Positions 28,053-36,816 are shown, counted from the stretch's first letter. The stretch: 64,000 bases of DNA from Nonomuraea sp. PA05 (GCF_008086045.1 NZ_VSEY01000045.1:47349-111348); one strand, 5' to 3'. Made by a program: numbers and translations. Notes: generated from the sequence alone by a model not told the origin.

Positions 28053-28958
28053 GTGGAGGCGGTGCTCTCCAGCTACCTCGCCCATCTGGCCGTGGAGCGC
28101 GGCCTGGCCGCCAACACGCTCGCGTCCTACCGTCGTGACCTGCGCCGATACTTCGAGCACCTCCAGGCGCGCGGGCGCCTGGAGCTCGGCGAGGTGGGGG
28201 AGGCCGACGTGCTGGCCTTCCTCGCCGCGCTGCGCGAGGGCGACGGCGAGCACCCCGCCCTGGTCGCCAGCTCCGCCGCCCGCGCCGTCTCCGCCGTGCG
28301 CGGGCTGCACCGCTTCGCCCTGCGCGAAGGCGTCACGGCCCACGACCCCGCCCACGAGGTACGCCCGCCGCGCCAGCTCCGCAGGCTGCCCAAGGCCATC
28401 GGCGTGGACGAGGTCGAACGCCTCATCGCCGCCTCCGGCCCCGACGGCGCGCCTCTCACGCTGCGCAACCGCGCCCTGCTGGAGGTCCTGTACGGCACCG
28501 GCGCCCGCATCTCCGAGGCCGTCGGCCTGGCCGTGGACGACCTGGAGGACGACCAGGTGCGCCTGCACGGCAAGGGCAACCGCACCCGGGTCGTGCCTCT
28601 GGGGCGTTACGCCCGGTCGGCGCTGGACGCCTACCTCGTACGGGCTCGTCCGGGGCTGCTCGCCCACGGGCGAGGCACCCCGGCTGTCTTCCTCAACGCC
28701 CGCGGCGGGCGGCTGACCAGGCAGGGAGCCTGGGAAGTGCTCCAGGCCGCCGCCGAACGAGCCGGACTCGACGGGATAAGCCCGCACGTACTCCGGCATT
28801 CCTTCGCAACTCACCTGATCGACGGTGGCGCGGACGTTAGGGTGGTACAGGAGTTGCTCGGCCACGCCTCTGTGACGACCACTCAGGTCTACACCTTGGT
28901 CACGGTCGACAAGCTCCGCGAGGTCTACGCCGCAGCGCATCCCCGCGCCCGGCAGTGA
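28053..28958 (+). CDS. xerD: site-specific tyrosine recombinase XerD
   Basis: 301 residues. N-terminal SAM-like core-binding domain (4-100) and catalytic domain (115-295) with R152 (GTGARISEA), K174 (HGKGNRTR), H245-x-x-R248 (HVLRHSFATH), H271 (LLGHASVTTTQ) and nucleophile Y280. Resolves chromosome dimers at dif with XerC. Its place between the Nudix gene and parA/scpAB is conserved in actinomycetes and supports XerD rather than a phage integrase. GTG start after GGAAGG. Confidence 0.96.
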   Translation: MEAVLSSYLAHLAVERGLAANTLASYRRDLRRYFEHLQARGRLELGEVGEADVLAFLAALREGDGEHPALVASSAARAVSAVRGLHRFALREGVTAHDPAHEVRPPRQLRRLPKAIGVDEVERLIAASGPDGAPLTLRNRALLEVLYGTGARISEAVGLAVDDLEDDQVRLHGKGNRTRVVPLGRYARSALDAYLVRARPGLLAHGRGTPAVFLNARGGRLTRQGAWEVLQAAAERAGLDGISPHVLRHSFATHLIDGGADVRVVQELLGHASVTTTQVYTLVTVDKLREVYAAAHPRARQ

Positions 28959-29075
28959 TCTATAGTCTTTTGGGACGTGCGCCGCCCACGGCGTGCCGCC
29001 TTGCCGCGTTAAGTGGTGACGCCATAGTGTCCGTCCGGACGGTCCGGTTCGGGATCGTCAGGGAGGTTCGAGCTG
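28959..29075 (+). other. xerD-parA intergenic region
   Basis: 117 bp with the AT-rich stretch GATCTATAGTCTTTTGGG just after xerD, which could hold a promoter for the parA-scpAB genes, and a GGGAGG ribosome site nine bases before the parA GTG. Nothing else seen. Confidence 0.4.
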
Positions 29076-30017
29076 GTGACTGTGACGACCAAGGGTTCGA
29101 CCCCGGGGACCCCCGACAACCCCTGGGGCGACACGAAGACCAACGCGCCTTCCAACGGCGTCAATCTCGGCCCGACGCAGCGGCCCCGCCCGGTGTTCCC
29201 GGAACCGGTGCCGCCCGCGGTGCACGGCCCGGCGCGCGTGGTCGCGATGGTCAACCAGAAGGGTGGCGTCGGCAAGACCACCACCACCATCAACCTGGGC
29301 GCCGCGCTCGTCGAATGCGGTCTCAAGGTGCTGCTGGTCGACTTCGACCCGCAGGGGGCGCTGTCCGTAGGCCTGGGCATCAACCCGCTCCAGCTCGACC
29401 TGACCGTCTACAACCTGCTCATGGAGCGCGGCGTCACCGCCGAGGAAGTGCTCCTGCAGACCGGCGTCGAAGGCCTCGACCTGCTGCCCAGCAACATCGA
29501 CCTGTCCGCGGCGGAAGTGCAGCTCGTCACCGAGGTCGCCCGCGAGCAGGTGCTCGGCCGCGTCATCAAGCCGCTGCTGCCGCACTACGACGTGTGCCTC
29601 ATCGACTGCCAGCCGTCGCTCGGCCTGCTCACCATCAACGCCCTCACCTGCGCCCACGGCGTCATGGTGCCGCTGGAGTGCGAGTTCTTCGCGCTGCGCG
29701 GCGTCGCCCTGCTCATGGACACCATCTCCAAGGTCCAGGAGCGGCTCAACGAGGAGCTCGAGATCGAAGGCCTGCTCGCCACCATGTACGACGCGCGCAC
29801 CCTGCACGGCCGCGAGGTGCTGGCCCGCGTCGTCGAGGCGTTCGGCGACAAGGTGTTCCACACCGTGATCAACCGCACGGTGCGCTTCCCCGACGCGACG
29901 GTGGCCGGTGAGCCGATCACCACCTTCGACCCGTCGTCCCTCGGCGCCAACGCCTACCGTGAGCTGGCCCGCGAGGTGCTCTCGCGCTGGCCGGCGCCTG
30001 CGACAATGGCCAGGTGA
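29076..30017 (+). CDS. ParA-family chromosome-partitioning ATPase (Soj-like)
   Basis: 313 residues. A disordered N-terminus of about 50 residues precedes the deviant Walker A KGGVGKTTTT (62-71), A' motif LLVDFDPQGALS (about 89-100) and Walker B region VCLIDCQPSLGLLT. This is the ParA paralogue linked to scpA/scpB, not the oriC-linked parAB pair, so a role with SMC-ScpAB loading or chromosome organisation is likely. Overlaps scpA by 4 bp (GTGA). GGGAGG precedes GTG 29076. Confidence 0.92.
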   Translation: MTVTTKGSTPGTPDNPWGDTKTNAPSNGVNLGPTQRPRPVFPEPVPPAVHGPARVVAMVNQKGGVGKTTTTINLGAALVECGLKVLLVDFDPQGALSVGLGINPLQLDLTVYNLLMERGVTAEEVLLQTGVEGLDLLPSNIDLSAAEVQLVTEVAREQVLGRVIKPLLPHYDVCLIDCQPSLGLLTINALTCAHGVMVPLECEFFALRGVALLMDTISKVQERLNEELEIEGLLATMYDARTLHGREVLARVVEAFGDKVFHTVINRTVRFPDATVAGEPITTFDPSSLGANAYRELAREVLSRWPAPATMAR

Positions 30018-30835
30018 CCACCGAGCAGCCGTCGCCCCCGCAGGGCTTCCAGGTCCACCTGGACGTCTTCGAGGGTCCGTTCGACCTGCTCCTCGGCCTC
30101 ATCGCCAAGCACAAGCTCGACATCACCGAGGTCTCCCTCTCCAAGGTCACCGACGAGTTCATCGCCTACATCCGCTCCCGCGGCCCCGAGTGGGACCTCG
30201 ACCAGACCAGCCACTTCCTGCTGGTCGCGGCCACCCTGCTCGACCTCAAGGCGGCCCGGCTGCTGCCCAGCGGCGAGGTCGAGGACGAGGAGGACCTGGC
30301 GCTGCTGGAGGCCAGAGACCTGCTGTTCGCGCGGCTGCTGCAGTACAAGGCCTACAAAGAGGTGGCCAAGGTCTTCGCCGGGCGGATGGCGGAGGAGGCG
30401 CTGCGCTTCCCCCGTACCGCGCCGCTGGAGGAGCAGTTCGCCAACCTCCTGCCCGAGCTCATCCTCGGCATCGGCCCCGAACAACTCGCCCGCATCGCCG
30501 CCAAGGCCTTCACCCCCAAGCTGCCGCCCACCGTCAACCTGGGGCACGTCTACCAGCCGCTGGCCAGCGTCAAGGAGCAGGCGGCCATCCTCGTCATGCA
30601 CCTGCGGCGGCTCCGGCGCGCCACCTTCCGCGCGCTCGTGGCCGACTGCGACGGCACCTTCGAGGTCATCGCCCGGTTCCTGGCCGTGCTGGAGCTCTTC
30701 AGGGAGTCGGCGGTGACGTTCGAGCAGGTCGAGCCGCTGGGGGATCTGCACGTGACATGGACGGGCTCCGATGACGGGGACGTCGCGGTGGGGGACGACT
30801 ACGAGGAATCCGCGGAGAGACCTACTGATGATTGA
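30014..30835 (+). CDS. scpA: segregation and condensation protein A
   Basis: 273 residues, kleisin subunit of the SMC complex. The N-terminal kleisin signature FQVHLDVFEGPFDLLLGLIA and HKLDITEVSLSKVTDEFIAY bind the SMC neck; the middle acidic linker (EVEDEEDLALLE) and the C-terminal winged helix (AVTFEQVEPLGDLHVTW) close the ring. Starts inside the parA stop; scpB follows after 18 bp. Confidence 0.95.
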   Translation: MTTEQPSPPQGFQVHLDVFEGPFDLLLGLIAKHKLDITEVSLSKVTDEFIAYIRSRGPEWDLDQTSHFLLVAATLLDLKAARLLPSGEVEDEEDLALLEARDLLFARLLQYKAYKEVAKVFAGRMAEEALRFPRTAPLEEQFANLLPELILGIGPEQLARIAAKAFTPKLPPTVNLGHVYQPLASVKEQAAILVMHLRRLRRATFRALVADCDGTFEVIARFLAVLELFRESAVTFEQVEPLGDLHVTWTGSDDGDVAVGDDYEESAERPTDD

Positions 30836-30853
30836 CGCTGATGGACGACGCTG

Positions 30854-31867
30854 ATGAATGACGACAACCCGTTGCCTAACCCGCGCCGCTCGCCGGACTC
30901 CGAGCCGCCGCTGCCCGCCTGGATGACGCTGCCCGGGTCGATGGCGCAGGCGGGGGCGCCTGAGGTGGAGGGCGAGGACGACGCCACGGGTGCGGCCGAC
31001 CCGGCTCCGGCCGAACCGGGCGCGCCTGACGCCGACCCGGCTCCGGCCGCGCTGAGCGTGCCTGACGCCGACCTGGTTGCGGCCGAGCTCGGCGCGCCTG
31101 ACGTCGCCCCGGTTGCGGCCGAGCCGGCCGACCTCGGGGAGCCTGACACCGGGCCGGTGGAGCCCGAGGAGCTTCAGGAGGCCGCCGCCGACGTGGCTGA
31201 CGTGCCGGGGTGGGACGCCGGGCCTGCGGATGGCGATGTGGCGGAGGAGACCACTGAGGCTGACGTAGTGCTGCTCGACGCGACACCCCTGCTCGACGAG
31301 GCCACCGCGCCGGCGACCGGAGAAGGACCGGCGCTGGAGGCGGCGTTGGAGGCTATCCTGCTGGTGGTGGACGAGCCCGTCGCCGAGGTGACCCTCGCCC
31401 AGGTGCTGGAACGGCCCACACACGAGGTGAGCGCCGCCCTGCGCTCGCTGGCAGCGGAATACACCGCGGCCGGTCGTGGTTTTGACTTGAGAGAAGTCGC
31501 GGGTGGCTGGCGTTTCTACACGCGAGCCGACTGCGCGCAACTGGTCGAGCGGTTCGTCCGCGACGGCCAGCAGACGCGGCTGACCCAGGCCGCGCTGGAG
31601 ACACTCGCGGTCGTGGCCTACCGGCAGCCGGTGAGCCGCGCCCGCGTCGCCGCGGTGCGCGGCGTCAACAGCGACGGCGTCATGCGGACGCTCGTCGCCA
31701 GGGGGCTGGTCGAGGAGGCCGGCACCGACCCGGAGAGCCAGGCAGTGCTCTACCGGACAAGCTCATACTTCCTTGAACGTCTGGGGCTGAGGGACCTGAG
31801 CGAGCTTCCCGAGCTCGCCCCCTTCCTCCCCGACGACCTGGAGAATCTCGAGGAGACGACAAAGTGA
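30854..31867 (+). CDS. scpB: segregation and condensation protein B with long acidic N-terminal extension
   Basis: 337 residues, whereas ScpB is normally 180-220. The winged-helix ScpB core starts at about 157 (LEAALEAILLVVDEPV; GGWRFYTRADCAQLVERFV; ETLAVVAYRQPVSRA; RGLVEEAGTDPE). Residues 1-155 are an A/P/D/E-rich, presumably disordered region with degenerate decapeptide-like repeats (GAPDADPAPAALSVPDAD; GAPDVAPVAAEPADLGEPD). Together with ScpA it supports SMC function; the extension may tether or regulate it. Stop overlaps the rluB start (GTGA). Confidence 0.93.
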   Translation: MNDDNPLPNPRRSPDSEPPLPAWMTLPGSMAQAGAPEVEGEDDATGAADPAPAEPGAPDADPAPAALSVPDADLVAAELGAPDVAPVAAEPADLGEPDTGPVEPEELQEAAADVADVPGWDAGPADGDVAEETTEADVVLLDATPLLDEATAPATGEGPALEAALEAILLVVDEPVAEVTLAQVLERPTHEVSAALRSLAAEYTAAGRGFDLREVAGGWRFYTRADCAQLVERFVRDGQQTRLTQAALETLAVVAYRQPVSRARVAAVRGVNSDGVMRTLVARGLVEEAGTDPESQAVLYRTSSYFLERLGLRDLSELPELAPFLPDDLENLEETTK

Positions 31868-33915
31868 TCAACAGGCGTAGCACCCCGTCCGGTGATGGAC
31901 GCGGTCGTGGACGTGCCGGCGGCTCGGGCCGTGGCGGGCGTCCCGCCTTCCGCTCCGACGACACCCGTGGCGACACCCGTGGCGACTCGCGCGGCGGTGG
32001 CCGTGGCGGGTTCCGCCGCGACGACGATTTCCGCGGCACCGGCGGCCCGCGCCGTGACGGTGGCTTCCGCGAGGATTCCCGCCGTGACGGTGGGTTCCGC
32101 GACGACTCCCGCCGTGATGGCGGCTTCCGTGACGATTCCCGCCGTGACGGTGGTTCCCGTGACGATTCCCGCCGTGACGACTCCCGTCGTGAGGGCTTCC
32201 GCGAGCGGTCCTCGCGTGACTCCCTCCGCGCCGACCGGGGCGGCGTCCGCGCCCGGTACGGCGGCAGGCGGGACGGCGAGAACGACGGCCGTCCGGCCCG
32301 CGAGGACCGCTACGGCGGCCGTGGCACCGGCCGTGACGAGCGCTCCGGCCGCGACGAGCGCCCGGGTGGCGCCGGCCGCTTCGGCCGCGACCAGCGCTCC
32401 GGCGGCTTCGGCCGCGACGAGCGCTCCGGCGGCGAGGGCCGCTTCGGCCGCGACCAGCGCTCCGGCGGTTACGGCCGCGACGAGCGCACCGGCCGTGACG
32501 ACCGGTTCGGCGGCCGTGACAGCCGTCATGGGCGGCGTGACGAGCGCCCCGCCCGCGGTGAGGACCGCGGCGCCTACCGCGCAGAAGCCGGTGACCGCCG
32601 CCCCGCCGCAGGCCGCGACGACCGTCGTGACTTCCGCCGTGACACGGGCCGTGACGACCGTCGTGACTTCCGCAGCGACGCAGGCCGTGACGCAGGCCGT
32701 GACGCCGTCCGCGACGACCGCCGTGAGGGGCGTCCCGACGCTCGCCGCGACTACGGCCGCGACGCGGGCCGTGGCAACCGCCGTGACTACGGCCGTGACG
32801 CCGCCGTCCGCGACGGTCGCCGTGACGACCACCGCGATGGGCGTCCCGACGACCGGCGCGACGACCGGCGGGACGACCGGCGGGGAGACCGTGGCGACGT
32901 CCGGACCGGTGGTTTCCGGGCCGGCCGGAGCGGCCGCCGCGAGGACGCCGCCCCCAGGCCGTCGAGCTCGACCCGCTCCCGCTACGGCAGGCGCGACGAC
33001 GCCGGCGACCGGAAGCCCGGAAGGGGCGCCGCACCGCGCCGCGACGACGTCCAGACCATCGGCGGCGGAGCCAGGCGCCCGTCGTACAACAGCCCCCAGC
33101 ACAACCGGGTGAAGGCCGCCCGCCAGCCCCTGCGCGACCGCGACCTCTTCCCCGAGGGCTACACCGACGAGCGCGACACCACCGAGGTGCCGGGCGGCGT
33201 CCGCCTGCAGAAGGTGCTCGCCCAGGCGGGCGTGGCCAGCCGCAGAGCGTGCGAGGAGATGATCGGCGACGGCCGTGTGACGGTGAACGGCCAGGTGGTG
33301 CGGAGGTTCGGCGCCAAGGTCGACCCCGCCACGCAGATCATCCACGTGGACGGCAAGCGCATCCCGACCGCGCCCGACCTCGTCTACTACGCGATCAACA
33401 AGCCGATCGGCGTCGTGTCCACGATGGACGACCCGCAGGGCCGCCCGTGCCTGGCCGACTACGTCGAGGAGCTGGCGCCGCGGCTGTTCCACGTGGGCCG
33501 GCTCGACACCGAGACGGAGGGCCTGCTGCTGCTCACGAACGACGGCGAGCTGGCCAACCGGCTGACGCACCCCAGCTACGGGGTGCAGAAGAAGTACTGG
33601 GCCAAGGTGCCGGGGCCGATCCCGCGCGACCTGGGCCGCAGGCTCAAGCAGGGCATCGAGCTGGAGGACGGCCTCGCCAGGGCGGACGCGTTCTCGATCG
33701 TGCAGGAGCACGGCCAGCAGGCGCTGGTCGAGGTGGTGCTGCACGAGGGCCGCAAGCACGTCGTGCGGCGGATGCTGGAGGAGGCCGGTCACCGCGTGAT
33801 CGACCTGGCCAGGATCGAGTTCGGACCGGTCAAGCTGGGCAGGACCAAGCCTGGCACCGTCAGGGCGTTGACCTTGAAGGAAGTCGGCGAGCTGTACGCG
33901 GCCGTGAAGCTGTAA
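31864..33915 (+). CDS. rluB: RluB-type 23S rRNA pseudouridine synthase with giant RG/RD-rich N-terminal arm
   Basis: 683 residues, more than twice the family's usual 240-300. Residues 430-683 are the enzyme: S4 RNA-binding domain (RLQKVLAQAGVASRRACEEM, about 445-500) and pseudouridine synthase domain with catalytic D548 in GRLDTETEGLLLL. Residues 10-415 are arginine/aspartate/glycine low-complexity repeats (RRDGGFRDDS, FGRDERSGG, GRDDRRDFR), which should be disordered, highly charged and RNA-binding, like eukaryotic RGG regions. The same repeat gives long spurious frames in other phases. Its stop is followed by a strong hairpin at 33931. Confidence 0.93.
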   Translation: MINRRSTPSGDGRGRGRAGGSGRGGRPAFRSDDTRGDTRGDSRGGGRGGFRRDDDFRGTGGPRRDGGFREDSRRDGGFRDDSRRDGGFRDDSRRDGGSRDDSRRDDSRREGFRERSSRDSLRADRGGVRARYGGRRDGENDGRPAREDRYGGRGTGRDERSGRDERPGGAGRFGRDQRSGGFGRDERSGGEGRFGRDQRSGGYGRDERTGRDDRFGGRDSRHGRRDERPARGEDRGAYRAEAGDRRPAAGRDDRRDFRRDTGRDDRRDFRSDAGRDAGRDAVRDDRREGRPDARRDYGRDAGRGNRRDYGRDAAVRDGRRDDHRDGRPDDRRDDRRDDRRGDRGDVRTGGFRAGRSGRREDAAPRPSSSTRSRYGRRDDAGDRKPGRGAAPRRDDVQTIGGGARRPSYNSPQHNRVKAARQPLRDRDLFPEGYTDERDTTEVPGGVRLQKVLAQAGVASRRACEEMIGDGRVTVNGQVVRRFGAKVDPATQIIHVDGKRIPTAPDLVYYAINKPIGVVSTMDDPQGRPCLADYVEELAPRLFHVGRLDTETEGLLLLTNDGELANRLTHPSYGVQKKYWAKVPGPIPRDLGRRLKQGIELEDGLARADAFSIVQEHGQQALVEVVLHEGRKHVVRRMLEEAGHRVIDLARIEFGPVKLGRTKPGTVRALTLKEVGELYAAVKL

Positions 33916-33930
33916 TCTGGCCGGACGAAG

Positions 33931-33960
33931 GAGCCCGTGCGAGAACCTCCGCACGGGCTC
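33931..33960 (+). terminator. terminator hairpin after rluB
   Basis: GAGCCCGTGCG (33931-33941) pairs perfectly with CGCACGGGCTC (33950-33960), loop of eight bases, starting 15 bp after the rluB stop and ending 26 bp before aroH. Likely a terminator or attenuating stem; no U-tract. Confidence 0.65.
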
Positions 33961-33986
33961 TCCGGTTATGGAAGGGGACGAACCAC

Positions 33987-34346
33987 ATGGTGCGGGCGAT
34001 CCGTGGGGCGATCCAGGTGGACGCCAACGACCGCGACTCGGTCATCTCCGGCACGGCCGAGCTGGTCAGCGCGATCATGGAGCGTAACCGGCTGACCCCG
34101 GACGACGTGATCAGCGTGTTGTTCACGGCCACGCCCGACCTGACGGCCGAGTTCCCCGCGCTCGCCGCGCGTAAGCTGGGTTTTCACGAGGTGCCGTTGA
34201 TCTGCTGCACCGAGATCGACGTGCCGGGCGCGCTGCCCCGCGTCGTACGTCTGATGGCCCATGTGGAGTCCGACCGGCCGCGTTCGGAGATCCAGCACGT
34301 CTATCTGCGCGGCGCGGTGGCATTGAGACAGGACATCGCCCAGTAG
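33987..34346 (+). CDS. aroH: chorismate mutase, AroH type
   Basis: 119 residues, the size of monofunctional AroH trimers, converting chorismate to prephenate. Conserved sequence RAIRGAIQVDAND (Arg7 active site), NRLTPDDVISVLFTATPDLT and AEFPALAARKLGF are visible, as are CCTEIDVPGALPRVVRLMAH with the catalytic C and R and VYLRGAVALRQDI at the C-terminus. ATG 33987 follows GGAAGGGG. tyrA, the next step to tyrosine, follows after 88 bp. Confidence 0.95.
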   Translation: MVRAIRGAIQVDANDRDSVISGTAELVSAIMERNRLTPDDVISVLFTATPDLTAEFPALAARKLGFHEVPLICCTEIDVPGALPRVVRLMAHVESDRPRSEIQHVYLRGAVALRQDIAQ

Positions 34347-34434
34347 CCGGCACCGTGCTCTTTCCGTCAAGCGGACGGCAAGCCGGCCGCGTGACACTAC
34401 CAGCCCGTACGGCCCGATAAATCAGGACATCGAG

Positions 34435-35565
34435 ATGGAACTTCGTACCGTGCTCGTCGTCGGCACCGGTCTCATCGGCACCTCAGCGGCGCTGGCGCTG
34501 CGCAAACGCGGTGTCCGGGTGCTGCTCGCCGACCGCGAACCGGGAGCCGTACGGCTGGCACGGGAGCTCGGCGCGGGCGAGGAATGGCACCCGATGAAGG
34601 CCACGCCCGCCGCGGGAGAGGCCGGAGGGCAGGCGACGGCGCAGCCGTCCGAGCGGGTGGACCTGGCGATCATCGCGGTTCCCCCGGCCCACGTGGCGAC
34701 CGAGCTGCTGGAGCTGCAGCGCATCGACGCGGCCCGCTTCTACACCGACGTGGCCAGCGTCAAGGCCGAGCCCATCCACCGGGCCGCGCAGCTCGGCTGC
34801 GACCTGGGCGCCTACGTCGCCTCCCACCCGCTGGCCGGCCGCGAGAAGTCGGGCCCGGGAGCGGCCAGGGACGACCTGTTCCTCGGCCGGCCCTGGGCGC
34901 TGTGCCCGACGGAGGAGGCCGACCCCGAGGCGAAGGCGGCGGTGCTGCGGCTGATCGAGCTGTGCGGCGCCAACGCCGTCGAGGTGAGCGCCGTCGACCA
35001 CGACCGCGCCGTCGCCGTGGTCTCGCACGCGCCGCACGTGGCCGCCTCCGCCGTGGCCGCCCGCCTGGCCGACGCCACGGACGTCGCGCTGGGGCTGGCC
35101 GGGCAGGGCGTACGCGACGTCACCCGGATCGCGGGCAGCGACCCCGGCCTGTGGCTGGGCATCCTGTCCGGCAACGCGTCCCCGGTCGCCGAGGTGCTGG
35201 AGGCCGTGGCCAACGACCTGGCCGACGCGGCCAGCGCGCTGCGTGCCCTGGCCGAGGGCGACGGCACCGCCACCAACGAGATCACCCAGTTGCTCAAGCG
35301 CGGCGTGGCCGGCCACGACCGCATCCCCGGCAAGCACGGCGGCCCTGCCTCGTCCTATGCCGTCGTCCAGGTCGTGATCGGCGACCGTCCCGGCCAGCTC
35401 GCCCGGCTGTTCCAGGCGTGCGACGAGGTCGGCGTCAACGTCGAGGACGTGCGCCTGGAGCACGCCCCCGGCCTGCCGCTGGGCATCGCCGAGCTGTCGG
35501 TGGAGCCCGACGCGGCCGGCACGCTCACGGAGGCCCTGCACGAGCGCGGCTGGCAGGTTCCCTGA
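34435..35565 (+). CDS. tyrA: prephenate dehydrogenase with ACT domain
   Basis: 376 residues, NAD-dependent oxidation of prephenate to 4-hydroxyphenylpyruvate. Rossmann motif VVGTGLIGTSAALAL (8-22), HPLAGREKSGPGAARDDLF (about 126-144) with the catalytic His and substrate residues, SHAPHVAASAVA, and an ACT domain from about 306 (VIGDRPGQLARLFQACDEVG) for amino-acid feedback. Follows aroH as usual; but cmk, its normal next neighbour, lies 5.6 kb further on. Confidence 0.95.
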   Translation: MELRTVLVVGTGLIGTSAALALRKRGVRVLLADREPGAVRLARELGAGEEWHPMKATPAAGEAGGQATAQPSERVDLAIIAVPPAHVATELLELQRIDAARFYTDVASVKAEPIHRAAQLGCDLGAYVASHPLAGREKSGPGAARDDLFLGRPWALCPTEEADPEAKAAVLRLIELCGANAVEVSAVDHDRAVAVVSHAPHVAASAVAARLADATDVALGLAGQGVRDVTRIAGSDPGLWLGILSGNASPVAEVLEAVANDLADAASALRALAEGDGTATNEITQLLKRGVAGHDRIPGKHGGPASSYAVVQVVIGDRPGQLARLFQACDEVGVNVEDVRLEHAPGLPLGIAELSVEPDAAGTLTEALHERGWQVP

Positions 35566-35583
35566 GGGGTTTCCCGCGCCTGA

Positions 35584-35611
35584 TGTCACATCCGCGCCTC
35601 CTGGATTCGTC
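35584..35611 (+). promoter_or_regulatory. ECF41-type sigma factor promoter
   Basis: TGTCACA (35584-35590), 17 bases, then CGTC (35608-35611), which is the established ECF41 promoter pattern (TGTCACA about 16 bp before CGTC). It lies 30 bp upstream of a flavoprotein gene, and ECF41 target genes are typically carboxymuconolactone decarboxylases, oxidoreductases or epimerases. Overlapping it is an inverted repeat GATTCGT/ACGAATC (35604-35625). No ECF sigma gene is adjacent. Confidence 0.7.
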
Positions 35612-35640
35612 TGCAAGCACGAATCGAGGAGGCAACGAAC

Positions 35641-36804
35641 ATGACGGACATCCTGGTACTCGGCGGAGGCTACACCGGCGTCACTGCGGCCATCAGGGCC
35701 GCCCGCATGACCCGGAAGACGGGCGGGCGCGTCACGCTGGTGAACGCCTCCCCGCGGTTCACCGAGCGGCTGCGCCTGCACCAGACGGCGGCGGGCGAGC
35801 GGCTGAAGGACCACGCGCTCATCGACGTGCTGGCGGGCAGCGGGGTCGAGCTGGTGCTGGGGCGGGTGACCGCGATCGACCCGGAACAGCGGCAGGTACG
35901 CCTCGACGGCGCCCCCGGCGGTGAGCCCCACGCGCTGCGCTACGACAAGCTGGTCTACGCCCTCGGCACCGTCACCGACGCGACCGTCCCGGGCGTGGCC
36001 GAGCACGCCCACGTCTTCGACGACTACACCTCCGGCCTCCGGCTGGCACGTCACCTGGACACCCTCACCCACGGCACGATCGTCGTGGCCGGCGGCGGCC
36101 TCACGGGCGTCGAGGCGGCCACCGAGCTGGCCGAGGCCCGCCCGCACCTGCGCGTCGTCCTGCTGACCAGGGGACGGCCGGGGTCGATGATGGGCACGGC
36201 CGCCCGCGCGTACCTGGACAGGGCGCTGGAGCGGCTCGGCGTCGAGGTGCGCGCGGGCGCGGACATCACCAAGGTGCTGCCCGGCGGCGTCGAGCTGGGC
36301 GACGGCGAGCTGATCCACTCCGACGCGACCCTCTGGACGACCGGCACCGCGGGCCTGCCCCTGGCCGCCCAGGCGGGCCTGACGGTGGACGCGCGCGGCC
36401 GGATCGTGGTGGACCAGGAGCTGCGCTCGGTCTCCCACCCCGACGTGTACGCGATCGGCGACGCCGCGGCGGTCAGCCAGAAGTTCGGCGTCCTGCACGG
36501 CACCTGCCAGGGCGGCATCCCCATGGCCCTGGCCGGGGCCGACTCGCTGGCCGCCACGCTGCGCGGCGGAACCCCCACGCCGTTCAGGTTCGGGTATGTG
36601 CATCAGCCCGTGAGCCTCGGCAGGAAGGACGCCGTCATCCAGTTCACCCGCCCCGACGACACCCCCCGCCGCTGGTACCTGAAGGGCCGGGCGGCCATCG
36701 CCTACAAGGAGACGGTCAGCAGCAGCCCGATCACCCTGTTCAAGCTGCTCAAGCACGACCTCGTGCCGGTCAGGGTCTTCGCACTCACCGCCGGGCTCTC
36801 ATGA
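35641..36804 (+). CDS. NAD(P)/FAD-dependent oxidoreductase (NDH-2-like)
   Basis: 387 residues. FAD-binding motif LVLGGGYTGVTAAIRAAR (5-22), NAD(P) motif VVAGGGLTGVEAATELA (about 150-166) and the second FAD motif VYAIGDAAA (about 270-278) are intact; the C-terminal region with YVHQPVSLGRKDAVIQF resembles the membrane-proximal part of type II NADH dehydrogenases/AIF-like enzymes. GAGGAGG ribosome site before ATG. Expressed from an ECF41-like promoter, so probably a stress-induced oxidoreductase. Confidence 0.88.
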   Translation: MTDILVLGGGYTGVTAAIRAARMTRKTGGRVTLVNASPRFTERLRLHQTAAGERLKDHALIDVLAGSGVELVLGRVTAIDPEQRQVRLDGAPGGEPHALRYDKLVYALGTVTDATVPGVAEHAHVFDDYTSGLRLARHLDTLTHGTIVVAGGGLTGVEAATELAEARPHLRVVLLTRGRPGSMMGTAARAYLDRALERLGVEVRAGADITKVLPGGVELGDGELIHSDATLWTTGTAGLPLAAQAGLTVDARGRIVVDQELRSVSHPDVYAIGDAAAVSQKFGVLHGTCQGGIPMALAGADSLAATLRGGTPTPFRFGYVHQPVSLGRKDAVIQFTRPDDTPRRWYLKGRAAIAYKETVSSSPITLFKLLKHDLVPVRVFALTAGLS

Positions 36805-36816
36805 GCGGCGGGACGC

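Noticed and set aside
28053..28958. Tyrosine recombinase considered as an integrase of a mobile element
   Set aside because: Its position between the Nudix gene and parA-scpAB and its sequence fit housekeeping XerD; no att repeats or phage genes nearby.
31892..33112. 406-codon forward frame of AVT/PAV repeats inside rluB
   Set aside because: Alternative phase of the same repeat; no ribosome site or domain.
31750..33954. 734-codon reverse frame rich in TVTAGIVTE-like repeats, opposite rluB
   Set aside because: It mirrors the repetitive codons of the RG/RD-rich rluB arm. The plus-strand frame carries the S4 and synthase domains and the operon overlap, so the reverse frame is a composition artefact.
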